From Pampus argenteus (taxonomy: Eukaryota; Chordata; Actinopteri; Scombriformes; Stromateidae), in assembly GCA_036937835.1 (NCBI GenBank), contig CM072863.1:22349501-22413500 (forward strand): a DNA stretch of 64,000 nt, in the 5' to 3' direction. The notes under the pieces were generated by a model, which saw nothing but the letters and a program-made list of their open reading frames with translations, had not been told where the DNA came from and did not search any database. Shown here in pieces: positions 28,609 to 43,700 of this stretch. Made by a program: the position numbers and the translations under genes. The number at the start of each line of letters is the position of its first letter. Within the stretch, counting starts at the first letter, position 1.

Positions 28609-31600
28609 TGAAGGTGTCCTATGAATGAATGAATGAAGTCATAGCAGAGCCTGGTACTAGAGGATGTTCACAGATCCACACATGGAAAACCTGAATGAAC
28701 ATGATATTCTTACATCAATTTCTCATGAAGCTGCTCCTCTAAGTTTATGAACTTCATTATCAGGCAGTTTGGAACAGTTTGACGGTTCTACGAGCCAAAA
28801 GCAAAGCAAAGAACAAACCCAGTCAGAGGAGAGAGACCCTAAAATAGAAACGTAATCACGAAAAGGACACTGCATGTAGGCACGGTCCCGTTTTTAAACT
28901 TCAAATACATAATTCAACGAATTTAAAAAAGAAAAAAAATCTTTTCAGTTCTCAAGTTTTATTCTGTGAGTAAGAGAGAGAAGGAGAGACAGAATAGCAG
29001 ATGAGAATAAGAGCAAGATGTGAAGAAGAAGTGAGCCCTTCTCCTGCTTCCCCCCCGGAGCCGATAATGAAAGATAAAACACGTCCATTGGCCTTTTTCA
29101 AAAAAAGGAGGGCGATTCATTATGCATGTTTGTGTTTCTTGCTTCGCGCTCACCCTCCTGTGAAATGTGACGAGATATTTCATGCAGGATGAGAGGAGAG
29201 CTTTTTAATTTGCAGCGAAGGGGGCATTGTGGGTAATTCTCTTTTCACTGGTACTTAAGTGGATTATTGAAGAGTTTTAGAGCAGAAAGCAACAGGGAGT
29301 GAACGAGAGGAGACCGAGAAACAAATGTTGCCGTTGTTGTCTTTCTGGAAGCTTTCCAGTTTCATGCTAGTTTGGCCCACATGGAAACATACACTCCATG
29401 AGAGGAAAACACAAAGGCTTCAACACTGGCAAAACAACGTTTTAAATGAAAACGGGTCAGACAGTTCAGTAATCATGCATGTAGATTGAGCTGCTGTGGA
29501 AAATCCTTCCACCGAATGCTCATTAACACTAACCTGTTGTGCTGTATCTCTTGCAGTCAGGTGTAGGGGAGTTTCATGATCCAATTGTCACACTTTTTTT
29601 TTTTTAAATCGTGAACAATATTGTTGCAATATTCATCGAATTTCCCAGAAATACTACTATCATTACAGATATATAGTCCCTTAATGCAACACAATGTGTT
29701 GCCTCAGCAGTGACCTGTAAATAGAATTAAAAACATCTGCAAATACAAGAAGGTTATGTCGTAATACATTTAGGACAGCTGACTGGGGATGTAGCATCAT
29801 TTCTGTGCTACTGTACATGATTTTTTGGGGGTATTAATGGTTCAACTTATATTTAGCTAACACTAGCAACTGGTCTCTAAAGATGGTCTGCCAGCCAGTC
29901 GCCTCACTACTTTGTTAACGGGTAAAATATCTCAACAAATACTGGATGGATTCCAATGACATTCTTGGCCCCCAGAGGATGAACCCTAATGGCTTAAGGA
30001 ATGTCCAATTATCCAAGGAAATATCTTCAAGCCATGGAAGATCTGTGATTGGCTGCTTTTTATGTATCCCAATACATTCATCTATCACATTAAATACGAC
30101 AACTACTTAAAATAGTTACCGATGTGCAATAGCCGTTCATTCTAGTGTTCTTAAAAGAAACATTATGAACATAACAGTATTGGACTGTTCTGCACGCCAC
30201 TTTTTTTTTTTTCTTCCCATTAGTCAGGTGATGCTAGAAATGTTGAAATAAAGTCCGACTTCACGAACAGAACTCAAGCTGAACCATTAGGAACAACATG
30301 GTTGGTTCCTTTCATCTTCCTTTGTCACATAAAATATATAAAACATACCCTCAAACTGTGCTTTAGTGGGTCGCTTAGCTAATGTTATCATAGCAAGCCG
30401 TGGTCATGATAGATAAAGTTAGACTGACATATTTTGACAGGTAATGTTTTATCTTCGCTCTCTCTGCCTCTGTTTGACCAGTAAAAGGGTGCTCTCCTGT
30501 AGCAAGAGCTAAATAAAGACAGAGTGCTGTGTTCACAGAGCCCTCTTGAAAAGGCAGCGACGGTAATTGTTGGTGGTGTTATTTCATCTGTATTTTTCAC
30601 TATGTTTTATATTAAAATTTTATTTATATATATATATTTTTTTTTTTTTATTTATTATCGACTATCTTGACACAGGCTCATATGGTGCAAGAATCTGTGT
30701 AATTCACAGTTAAAATACAATTATTTGAACACTACGATGAGAAATTTTAAGGTCAGATACCCAGTCTGGATTTGATCAGATGGGGGTCACACTACAGTCT
30801 GTGGCGGAGCAGCATCCGCATTGCTTATCGTCTTATATAATATGCATAGTGTCATGTCAGATCCAAAGTGAGCAGTCTGGACAGAGCACCGGCTGAGACA
30901 GCATCCTATCTAGGTTAAACCCGAAGCCCGGCGAGCAGCTATTAGATGTCTTTTAATAATTAATGGCCAGTAGGACAGAGGTTGAGCATCGAGGAGGGGC
31001 TGTGAAATACTGAGTAAGTGGTGCAATCCCTGCCATGCTTATTATCTTCATTACATTCAAGGAAATGGCTAATGGTGACTTGCTGCGGGTGTCAAGAGTG
31101 AGGTGAGAAAAATAGAGTAAGGAGCTGTAATTTATGTGGAAGCTGCTGTTATTTGAGAGAATTTGAAGATTTGGCTCAGGCTCAGCTTCTTGTGTACCTC
31201 GGCTATTTTAGGATAGAGTCAATTAAAAAAAAAGGCTAAGCATGACTTCATGACTGTAATGTGTTCTTGTTGCTAATTAATAAATGACTGACAGACCGTA
31301 GTGCATAGCACACATGCTAACTGAAGGGTTAAAGGGGTGCCGGCCTGGAGCTGATGGGTGGATGTGAGGAAATGGAAATAAATCTCCAGAGGCACTCTGA
31401 CCTCCTTTTTTTTGCTGCTGCTGTGAAGTGCGGGAGGTGGTGATGGAAAGAGTGACGGAGGCAGACACAAAACAGGATTTCCCACTGATAACCCATACTG
31501 GACCTCATTCTAACATTGTTAATAAAGTAGCTACCCCCATGATGGGAGGAATGGTGACGTTGTAGTGAGTTGAAATGAATGGGCCTAGCTGATCGATAAA

Positions 31601-34600
31601 AATGTATGATCAATCATTCAGCTGGACCTGCTGGAGATTTATATTAGTCTCAAATACAATTTGGAGGACATTTTTACACAAAATGAGGTCAGTGGATTTT
31701 TCTCCCATCACTTACTTTGGAAGTTCATTAGAAGGCAGTATGAGCAGCAGGGATGTTCATAAGGATACCTGACTATACGTTTCTCATGTCAACATATCCT
31801 TTAAGAACATCTAAAACATAAATGGCTTTCTTCTTTGTAATTTGCTTCATGATCTTTGTGCTGTACCACTGGAGATAAAATATCTGAAAATTACTGTAAA
31901 ACAAAATAATTTGATACAGTTAATTTAAACAAAAACTAATTTATACGTTTACATATAGTATTGTACTGTTTCAATTGATTACCGATGTTCATCAGTATAG
32001 GAGAGCTCAGGTGTCAAAGAGAAGCAAACCAGACAACTATAACGACAGCGTGAGGGAGAGATATGAGATATGAGCAGAATGAGATGCTCTTATATCTGAA
32101 GCGATGGCCTGCATTAGATGTCAGTGTTGCTTGACTGATCTGTATGTAAATTCATTATGTAATAATCCAGGTTGTGATGAGAATGTCTCATAATCTGTAG
32201 AAATAATTCTGTACTGTTTTAGGGAAAAACATTTTTTTAAATATATGTTTTTGGGAAATATGTAAATATATATTATGTGAAAAATACATTTTGTACCCGA
32301 CACACAGGGATTGTCAGACTGACAGAAAACATTGAATTAAAATTTTCTGGGGAAAATGAAAGACAACAGAATCACCTCCTCTTGCCAACACACACCCCTA
32401 AACAGAAACAGTTATAACCTGCAGTAACATTACTAAGAACAAACACACACACGGTTAGAGTAAAGCAAAGTAAGTGAAGTAAGCCGTCATTTAACAAAAC
32501 ACATTGTTTCCAGAAAGTTCCTGGCGCCTGTGTGGAATGACAAGCTATTTCTAGTCAGCATATGGTCTTAGTCACGATTAATGACAGGCAAGAAATTGCG
32601 TTTTGCTCCTTACGGCAGATCTCTGCAGTGGATCCTGTCCGTCGAAGATAAGAACAGAGAGAAGAGATGAAGCCGTGAACCACGTCTGTGTGATCAGAAA
32701 AAAACACAAAAAACACCTTTCCGCTTGGCAAGGTATCTTTTGTTCTGATGTAGGTAAGAGAGCGCCTGGGGGAGAGAGATATATTACTTTACTTGGCAAA
32801 GCAGACACTTGAAGGCCTTCCAGCGCTTTCCTTTCTCTCTTTAAAAATGATTTTCATTCCCGTTCCCAAAACTTTCTTTGATCCCTCCACAAATCGTCTT
32901 CATTGATTACTCAAAACTTTTCTCTTTTCTGATGACCCAGCTTTCTTAACATGTTGGGGACAGATATGCGCCACCACACAACCACGTGCTGATTACTCGG
33001 GTGCCTAGCCGCTTGTATAATACCCCATTTTATCATCAGTCTCTTCATGGATCACTGATTGGATAACAATCCTATCTCTAAAAAGTTTAAATGTGTCCAA
33101 GAAGGATTCAAGATAGACTGAAATCTGATTTCAAGACACGTTCCAGTCAGATGTTAATGAGGTATAAACGCCTCTGTCTTTCCAGGACACAGACGTCGTC
33201 TTTACGCCTCATGTCAGTCAGTGCTCTGTGGACGTGGCCTCTGGAAGGTCTGTCGCCGTGATAATGGCAGCTGAGCTGAAGTCACACTGAAATTACACTG
33301 AAGTCAGCCGTCTATCTCCCGGTTGCGTGAGACATGGAGAAAATCGGCTCTGGTGATTTGCAGTCGTACAGAAGGAGCCCTGAACTGTTGTAGCATTTAT
33401 CTGATCCCTGATCAGATCCACGGCTGATTGATCTGTTGGCTGAGGGAGAATTGATTTGTATTGGTGAGGGAGCAATGTGAGTGAGAGTCTGTGAAAATGA
33501 TTCAACTTTCACCTTGCTCTTAGTCTATTATTATTATTATTATTCATAGTTTTTGCCAGAAGTCCAAGAGGGACTGTAATGAGATTCAGACCAACGTATA
33601 TTTGATAAAGTGTATATGAAAGTCAAAATGATAAATGTGTAAATATGACCATCATTCAATGTCAAAATATGTGTAATATTTGTAAATGTCCTTCAGAACG
33701 ACAAGTCTTTTTTGATCTGACGCCCCTATCGGCAGTGATCCAAGTTATTGGCCCGTTCCTTCCAAAAGCGTTAGGAATCATATCTCGTTAGGGTTAGGAA
33801 AATGAAAATAACTACTTATGATGACAGATTAGAGGACCTTTGTCATCATCGTTATGAGAATCACCACATGGTTAAGGTTAGGAAACAAAACAAAACACGA
33901 TGGCAACGACCTCCTGTCCGTTGACCCATCCATCCACCCTGACCTCCTCCTCTGAGCATACTGTTGCTTGACACCATTTCCTCCTTTGCTTCCAACAGAC
34001 AAGAGTTATAACTACTACAGCTGCTACTACAGCTGCTAGAGGGCTTTATCAACTGAATTGTCAGACAGGCCCTTATAGTGATTTCATACAATGACACAAA
34101 GCGAGTCATTTGGCATCCCCTCTGCGAACCAGCACAATCACTGCAAAGTTAACACTTCCTGTCCATTAATGACCAGAACTTTTGAAAACATTTTGATAAA
34201 AATACAAAACAGACTCAGGTAGAAGCTGAGTGTAGTGACCAGTGATCAGAAACACCAGTCAGTTAACCAACAGCAGATACTTCACATATATCACTATAAA
34301 CAAACGAGTTAGATAAGAAATAAGTATAATTAAATTGACAAATTATATACAATGACTAAAATAGACAAGATAGATTGTGAAAATAGAAAAATAGAATATA
34401 AGGAAAACTGGAGACTAAACATAGGACCATAACATTAACTCTAACATCTACAATGCACAATGATAGTAATACACTGTAATATAGAATGTATTAGTAGATA
34501 GTGCTAAAAGGTTGTACAGTGAAGAATTATCATTAAACATTAAAGTGAATTAACTGTACATAATATATGAATCATTTACATTTACATGTATATACAAACG

Positions 34601-37600
34601 GTTGGTGGCAAAGCTAGTAGAGGGTCCCCGGGTTTAATTTCAGTGGATATTGTGCTTCATGGTAAATATTGTCTAAAATAAATGTGTGTAAATAAATTAT
34701 CTCCAAACATACTCAGCAAACACAGAGTCAGGATGTCATTACCATCACCATGACACAAAACACAGGTTTGGAGCTCTCCGTGTTTCTACACAGAGTGACA
34801 TTTACTTCTTCACTAGTTTATCGAACTCTTCTGCTTCCAATATTTTTCAGTGGCTCCTTGTTTGTTTTCTCCGGCTCATCTTGAGCAGACCTCATATTGC
34901 TCATGACATTATAGAGCTTGTGCAACCTTTCTGCTTCTTTCCGCTCCTCTTCTTCTCTGCTGCCATAAACGTGTTCCTCCAGCTGTCTCTTCACCTCACT
35001 CAGTTGTTTGTAAGAGCCCATTTCTCACGGATTTATCCTGGTATCTCATGACACTCTCTCGAGCCACCACACCATTCATGTACTTGTTTGGTGGAGTGTC
35101 TCACACTCTCTCTCTGGAGGGCCTTGTCCGAGACTCTTTCTTTATTCTGGTCTTCCAGCTTGGCAGCAATCTCCTTGTCCTTGTCTTTGTCAGTTTGGAC
35201 TTGAGCCTTCAACTCCTCTTCTTGTTTAGGAAGTGCCCCCACACACACACACACACCTCACAGCCTGGCAGCATCCCGGCTGACTCCATTTGCTGGTGGA
35301 TTCAAACTGCAGAATCACAATCTGTGGTTTCAGTCCGTCTCCAAAAGAAAGAATTTCATACGCACATTCTCTGGTGTCAGAGCTCAGAAAATGTTTGTCA
35401 TGAGCTGTGGAGACAGCAAATACTGTGATTGGCTTCTGATAGGAGCTTAAATGCATTAATCTGTAACTCCAACTTGACTTCCTGGTTCGTATTTCATTGT
35501 CTCACGCCCACCCCACTGTGGTCCCCTGCGTCGTAGTGCCAGATTTGGTGTCAGTCCAGCCTTACACACACACACACACACACACACACGCGCACACGCG
35601 CACACGCGCACACAACAGGGAGTCTCGGCTCAGTTTAGAGGTGTAGTTGTAACAGCACAGTGGGAGCCTGGCATACATGCTAAATGAAGACAGACTTGAG
35701 GCCGGAATACAGTATGACTGACAGAAGGAAAAGAAGTGTGACTGTAAGGTCTGATGAATGGAAGGAAGCTCAGAGCCTGGTGGGATGAGAAGGATCACGC
35801 ATTTTGTAACAGTAAGATACTGCCTAAACATCAGAGAAGTTTTCTCATTCTATATTTTAATTAATGTCAACAAATGCAAGGAAAAGACTAAAAACCAAAC
35901 ATGAAGTTATCTACTAACATATCACGTGTGTAGCCTGATATATCTTATTCCTCTGTGTCAATTAAAACCACATCAGTGAGCCTCACTGTTGCACAGGGTG
36001 ACCTTCATTACAAAAAAGAAATAAACGGTCATAATTCAGTAATAAAATCCAAGTGCTCTCCTGATCACACTGCATGGAGGTAGAGGAGGGTGTGCCAGTG
36101 TCTGACAATTTTAATAATCCCCAACAAATTAACTATTTCCTCTACAGTGCTTTCAGTAGGAACCAGTGGGCTTGAGACAGTGTAGGGACGTTGTATTGAA
36201 ACACTGACAATTATTGGTTTTGATTAAAAATGAGCTGTGCTATATTTTTAGATAAGCTATACTCTTCCCTGCAATGGTATATAATGGTATAATATGATAA
36301 GGATTCCTCATGGATGCCTCACTGTTTTGCATAAAAGCGGTAGGAGGACCCTGGGGTAAACCAAGAAGGGGGGTTACATATGTCCCATCTGGTCTGGGAA
36401 CACCTCAGGATCCCCCTGGAGGATCTCAAGAACAGGACCAGGGAAAGCATAACTGAAATACTCAGCTTAGCCCTCTGTACTGTTGAGAAAAATGAATGAA
36501 GGGAAGGCTGGGTGGATGGTGAACCAATCCATCTTTTCTCATGTCTCCCTGCATGACAGCAGCAGAGAATATCTCATTAATTCTTGCACAACAAACCATT
36601 TTTAGCTTTTTCTGTCCTAAATGAAAACATGATTATCAGACAAACTGTAGACACAAGGATACAGCTATGTGCCACCCAGTCAGTCAGTTAGTTAGTGAGA
36701 CTAAATAAAATATGCTGATCACCTGGAGGGTAACTGCAGCTATAAATAGCTCAAGCCAGCAAAAAGCTTTCCGACAAAATCCCTCAAGAACCCCTCAAGA
36801 TCCTTCCCCGTCACCGATGCCAGACAGATTGGGGCCCACTGGTAGAAATGGATCCATTTTTTTTTTTTTTGCCTTCGTCTCCTCACAGCACGGGTGTGAC
36901 AGGGAGACGGTGGGTGGCGTGCTATGGCATCTCCGGTTAATTATCTATTTGGACAAAGATCAAACACCCCACTGTGGAAATTATGTTCAATGCTTTTGCA
37001 AGTCTGAGAATTCAATGTTCCAAAAAAATGTGCGCACACAGGAAGGAAAGGCCCGAGAGAAAAAGAAATGAACAGAAAAAAAAGAAAAAAGTACGGAATG
37101 TTTTCTATTACTCGTCTTGACAAATATTCACAAAATATGTTGTATTTTGCTGTTTTTGCATCAGCAAAACTGAACATTGTTGGTAACAAAAAAGGGCCCA
37201 GTCCAGTAGAGACTCAAGGATTATATTATGATGAATGGTGATTTCCTAACTGTCAAGTCACATCAAAGCTGCTCTAATTAATATTTTTTTCATCAACAGC
37301 GGATGGAATGATGCATAATGTGAAAGAAGTCAACTCTGCAGTTCCGCTCAGCTATTCGGAGCATTTTAGCGTCTTTCAGCTCATTGCTTCGGTTTTAAAT
37401 CCTTCAACTTTACCGTTTTCGTTCAGTCTCACCGCTTTCATATGTGTTGCGCTCGTTTTGTGCCATACCTGCCAAACACCAAATCACAGTCAACTCGGTG
37501 GAAAATTTAGCAGCTGATGTTGCTGGAGACCAGAAGAGAGTAAATATTGGACAAATTCTCAAAATTAATACCAATATTCCTGTACGTCCTCATAATAAGC

Positions 37601-40600
37601 AACCGTCTGCAAACATGTTCGCTATAACAACTTCATGTTAGTGTCTCCAAGTAAATTAAAATCAACAAAGCAACGAAGCATGTTTTTCTTGAAACAAACG
37701 CGTCATCAAGTCAAGCTGTGATTGGAGCGTTGAGGGGAAAGAGGTGGAGTTTAGGATTAGGTCAACTCTTTTCTTTCATCTCATTTGAAACATTTAAAAT
37801 GAGAAGTTGTTCATTTTAAATGAGGTCTTTGCATATAAAATGATAAAACACAGGAGGTTTTTATCATTTATATGCAAAGACATCATTCAAAATTTAAATT
37901 GAGCACTAAGTGGTGCACGCCAGAGTTGGGTGTTTTGAGGTCACACAAGATGATGTGCTAGTATTACCGCACCTACAGTTCCAAGACCAAGAAATCCATG
38001 TTTCATCCAAACTGATCGATCCAAGTTCGTTGCGAAGAGGATGCTGGTTTAAAACCAGTGGTCACTGATGAGATGAAGAAAACGCTCAGAGGGAGTGTGA
38101 TGTGATTGAGTGGAAAAGACGAGACTGCCACAACATTTTTCATCTGAATCTTAATCTTATCAGGACCTAAAAAGGTGCTCACAATGTGGAAAGTAATTAC
38201 AGGGATTTAAGCTGCACGTCTTCAAGGCTGAGGAGGGAGAGAACAAGGACAAAGCAGCTAATAAAAATACCTGTCATCCCAGACAGTTTGAGTCAGACTA
38301 TTGTATTCTTAGGTGATTTAGCTGTCTGTCACAGTGACTCGGTGTGATAAGTCTGAATGGTTTCAGTCCAGCACTGCATCATTTCATTTGCACGAAAAGG
38401 CTGAATAGGACTAAAACGATACATCCTTTCAGCTGGGCAGTGTCTGTGCTGAACAATGACAATCATTCTATCTTTTTTTTCCCTCCTCACAGTGTTCATT
38501 GTTTAAACAAAGTTATTACGAGCACTCTTAAGAACACCAGGCTTGTGTCTCAGTAGTGGGAGATTGGAGGAATTGGGTGATGGTGGTGGGTGTGCTGTCA
38601 CCTCCTCCTTCACCGATTTAGCTCGGCCCCCCCAGCTCATACATCTCAATAAAGCACCTTGGACAGCTTGTTCCTCCTGTAAATTGCTGTTTGCTTAGAT
38701 TAAATTTATTTGGGGAACGTGACTCTATTCTTCTCTGTAGTGGAGGAGAATTAATCATGCAATTATGGATGGGCTCAGAGATATTAAAGTGGATATAGAG
38801 TAGAAAGAAGGAAGGAAGATGGTGTTTTTACATCATTTTACTCTAATGGACACTAACAGAGCAAATATCTGCTCAGTGGAGGTGTACTGCTATTAACTCT
38901 CCAGGATGTCTCTCTGGAGCTGGTGAAGAATGCACTAAGTAATGCACACAAATGTATTTCCTATTGGATTTGAGTGAATCGCTTCACAAGGTTTTGTGGG
39001 ATAGTTGGTGGCAAGAGAATAAGAAAAGGTGATCGATATGTTTTAAAGGTTAACTTCCTCCCAGTATGCAAAGTGCTCCTGGCTCAAACGTACAGAGCGT
39101 GTCTTGTACTTGGGTTGATTGATGCGTTCATTTGCCCAAACCGATCTTACCGAGGAGGAAATTTAAAAAAAACAGACTCCCAATTATCTCTGATTCGGCT
39201 GCAGCGATTTTGATCCTTTTTTTAAAAATAAAAAATAAAAAGTCCTGTGTCTGATGATGTAATAGGAGTGCAATGCTAAATCAGTGGATCTACAGTATCA
39301 GTCAAACATTTGGATCCGAGCTTTCTACTGGTACTTATGTCAAATCAAATGATCACAGAAGTGACACACAGTGACCATGAGGGAGCTTGTGTTGCAGTGT
39401 AGGAATACCGGCTGGTTTCTTGAGGAAATGTGTGTGTCGGGTGGGGGGTGGGGGGGTAATAAGTGCTACAGCTCATTTCTGCCCTGGGGACACCTTGCAG
39501 GTTAATCTGGCCCTGACTGCAAAGCTCTACTTTTTGATCTGTCAGGGGGGTTTAATCCCTGAACTCATACTAGTCAAAGAGAGCGGCAGGAAACTGGCAG
39601 ACGGAAAACCTATGGACTACGATGGAGAGGTGAGAAACTCTGTCATGGTTCAACACCACCCTCCCACACACCCTGCTCCCAAGAGTCCACACTGTGATGT
39701 TGCTCCATCATAAAGTACAGCTTTGACGGAAGGTTTAAGCAGCAAGCTGCAGCTTTACCACCCCGAGACTCCCACACATGAACTCAAGTCTCCTTTCCAT
39801 GGCAACCAATCCAAGCACCTCAAAATAGATACGACTCAGACAGTCACAGGGACATGCAGACAACAGTCAGATCAAAACACAAACTTCCTGCTCTGTCAAA
39901 ACTTATCCAACGTATCAAAGGCAAAACTACCGGCTTTGATGTTACTTTCAGATTGAATCAGAAATATTCAGAAGGCTGGGAACAGTCAGGTTCAAGTCAG
40001 ATGAATGGAGCCGATGCTAAACACTGGGCGGGCAAAAACAGTGGTTCCACGCAGTGAAGTGACAAATCAATGTGAGGGTCTGTTAACAGGCGGGAGTGAC
40101 AGGGATTGATCAAAGAGCTGAGCTCATTCCAGTTTGTGGCATCAGTGGCGCGTTGGATGGCAGAAACATCAAGCATCCATCTACATATGGCCTTTTAATA
40201 TTTAATCAGCTGAACTGCCAATAGAAAGAGATTCACATCTTAGAAGCCTTCATTAAACACAAAGTTAATAAAATGTGCCAGTTGATGTGTACAGAGTTCA
40301 TTAATAATTCTTCTGTCAAACCTCAGTTGAATATGCTGCGTGAAGTACTCCGGTTTAGCCGAGATTAACGGCACAACTTTGTCAGAAACTGCTTTTGAAG
40401 ACAAAAAGTGGAATAAAGTGAGAGGCCATGTGTCAAAAGGTATCTGCAGAGCCAGAACCCACAGCTCAGAGCAAATCAATTACTGCTCTGGGAAACTAAA
40501 GACCTCCCGTCACCCCCCCTGCTCCAGAGAAAACTTCAGACTCACCGCACTGTAAATACATACCACAGGGACAGCCTCAGCTCGCTCCACACCATACTCA

Positions 40601-40667
40601 AACCAATTTGAATTTGTAATGTGTGAGAGAGCCGAGGAGGAATTGCTGGAGAGCAGAGAAGCCTCAG

Positions 40668-40702
<35 letters not shown>

Positions 40703-43700
40703 GTGTCATTAAAAAGAAAAAGGAAGGAAATTCATTTAAAGAGTAAGAGGAATTACTTGTTCATGTATAGGTTAGAGGCAGTTGGAAGTAATGAAAAGAA
40801 GTGTGTATATTTCATCATAAAGTGATAAACAGTGAGAACTATCACTGTCATGGTTTTATAATGAAGAAAGTGTCTGGTGAAAATCTCCACTATGCTAAAC
40901 ACTGGAATAATAAAAGTGATGGATTGGCACCCGGTCCCGAGTATTTCACTGAACCTGTATATAATATGGTATACACGAGTCAGAGGCGACCTACCTCGAC
41001 ACTTTGCTGGTGGACCTGATTGCTATGGATACCATTCAATCACTGCAAGTTATGGCTCTGCGAGACATTCTTTAAGGTACGGTAAAAATAGCAACAGTGA
41101 AATAAAACTTGTGGAATGACGGCTGATCCACAGGGGTTTATTTAATGACTATTTCATGGATCTATCTGGAAATGTTATATTATTAAATACAAATAAATAT
41201 AATTCTAAAATATATATATATATAAAATAAATTAAAAAAACAGAAATTGAGTTTTTAATAAAAACAGTCAAAGGAAAGAAAGCACTCATCAGGCAGTCTC
41301 TCTCTGTGTGTTCACACAGAACAAAGTGAATTTTAGAGCCATACATTCATACATACAGTAGCAGTCATAGCTTAGACACAGCTTTCATTTGAATGAAAAA
41401 GTGTGCTTTTTCTTTCGACTGGTACTGTAGTCAATGGAAAGACTATATTAGAGCACTATGCCAAATCCTGGTGTGACAGACCTTAAGGCAGAGCAAGAAG
41501 AAACGTTATATTAAAATAATGCTTTTAAAGGCTGACTGCTTTTGACCTCACAGGGTTTGGGCGGAAATAATAAAACTAAATGAATACACCTGATACTCTA
41601 TATTGACAATGCACTGGAAACATTATTCCATCACACACACACACACACAAAAAAAGGATTCACAAATAGAAATCAATCAAGTATAATGCAGTCACATCAA
41701 TAGGTACAATGATGAATATTGTTAAATAAAAAGTTTATGAGTTTTAAAAAAAAAAATGCTTATATATTCCCAATAGACTCAAAGGTCGTTGCAGATGACC
41801 ATCAGCATATGTGCATTTTCTCTTCCATTTCCTCTTTTACTCTTTTCCTGGAAGGATTTTCTGAGCTGTCAGCGTCGCATGACGACCATGATTTCTGTAA
41901 CTCAGATTTTATGTGCTTTATGTGAAAATCTGAAACACGGAGCCTCTCTGATCCAGTATCTCCCAATGATCTGCACATTTAAGCAACATGCAGAACAATC
42001 CCACATTACACGCTTCAACAAACACTTCTCCATATTTTAATTACTTCCCTCCTGTGTTCACTGCTGCAAATGAAAATGTCTACACTTAACCTTTCATACT
42101 ATATCTACTGTATGTTTCGTTACGAAACAGAGAACGGGCTGGAGGTTTTATCAGAGCTGAGTTTTGAAATCCAACAATTCTTAACATCTGATGGAGTCAT
42201 TTTACTGTAATTTGTATTCAAACCAAAGACAAATATATAACGTGGTTTGTTACATTAAATGCTAAATATATGTTCCTTAATATCTACCCTTACATCCCTG
42301 CTTTAATACGCTGTCTCTCAGTAGCCACACTACTTAATGCAGAACTTGATTGTTGAGTACATAACCAAAGCACAGGAGGTGATTCAGTTCAGGCCGGCAG
42401 GTGGGTGACTGCTATTACAGACGCATTCTTCAGCCTGCCTCAACAGAAAAGAGTCTGTCGTGACTCGATGTTCAAGGTGGGTTTCCCTCGTAATCCTGTC
42501 TTCCACGCGTTAAATGCCACAGGGCTCTCTTCCTCTCCCCCACCCAACATCTGAAAATAGATCTGATGTCATCTTGAGCACAGGAGAATAGAGCAGCATG
42601 GAGGAAGCAGCTCACCCAGCTGGATTTTTCAGCCGTGCAGAGCATAAAGCACACTTCACGCTCTAGGTTGCCCTGGAAACCCATCTGTCATTAAATGAGG
42701 ATCAATATACTTTTATATTTTTTTCTGTGCAATTTGTGTGTGTTTGTTTTCAGATGAGTGTGTCAATGCTTAAACTTTTCCGGTACATCATCTACCATGG
42801 ATATCCTGCTCTTCTTTTATATCCACTGCGCCGTAATGCTGGTTGCGCGCGCGCGTGTGTGTGTGTATCGTGAACAGTGAGTACAGCTAACACTCTGACA
42901 TTGAGTAGATATTGATGTGTCAGCGCGTGCCATCATCGAAAGCTTGTGTGAATACAAATCAAAATCAAGACAATCTGCTCTCGTCCATTCTGAGACGTCT
43001 GCATGTCTTTAAAATGAATATTTTACTAAAAAGTTTAATAAAATAGGCATGTCTAAAAATATAGCATATTCATATTAACATTCAACTCATTGTCCTGTAT
43101 CTGAAATGTGAGAAAATAGTAAGATGCAAGTTAATACGGAAGCGTATTGCATTCACTTGAAAAAAAAAAAAACCTCCTGTTTTTCTGAGTAATTTTTTTT
43201 TTCCTGTTTTACTGAGTAATTTTTTTCCTGTTTTTCCGAGTTATTTTTTCCACCCTGTTTTTCGTGCAAATGTTTTTTCTAAATTATCGCGATACTTTAT
43301 AAATCCCGCGAGAAAATCCAACCTGCAAGTGACTCCCGTCCATCCATGGTGACTCCTGTCCCGCACGTACATGCCCATGGATACATCATCTTGTATCCAT
43401 GGAGCATGCCATATATATCCAGCTGATCCTGGAGAAACATTGCTATGTCTATGAGATCTGAATGGGCTTTCCTTCTGAACAACCGCAAAGTCTTCAGGTG
43501 CCTGCATAAAGTCGACAAACTAATAGTAATACCATATATGACTTAAAGACAGGACTATCTCCCAGTGTCTTAAACCCAGATCAAAGTAAAACCTAATTAA
43601 ACTAAACAAGCCGGCCATGTTTGCTTCCGTTCTAAGTATCTCAATAGAAAACAAATTACCTCGAAAAACAGGTTAAAAAAAATTACTCAGAAAAACAGGT

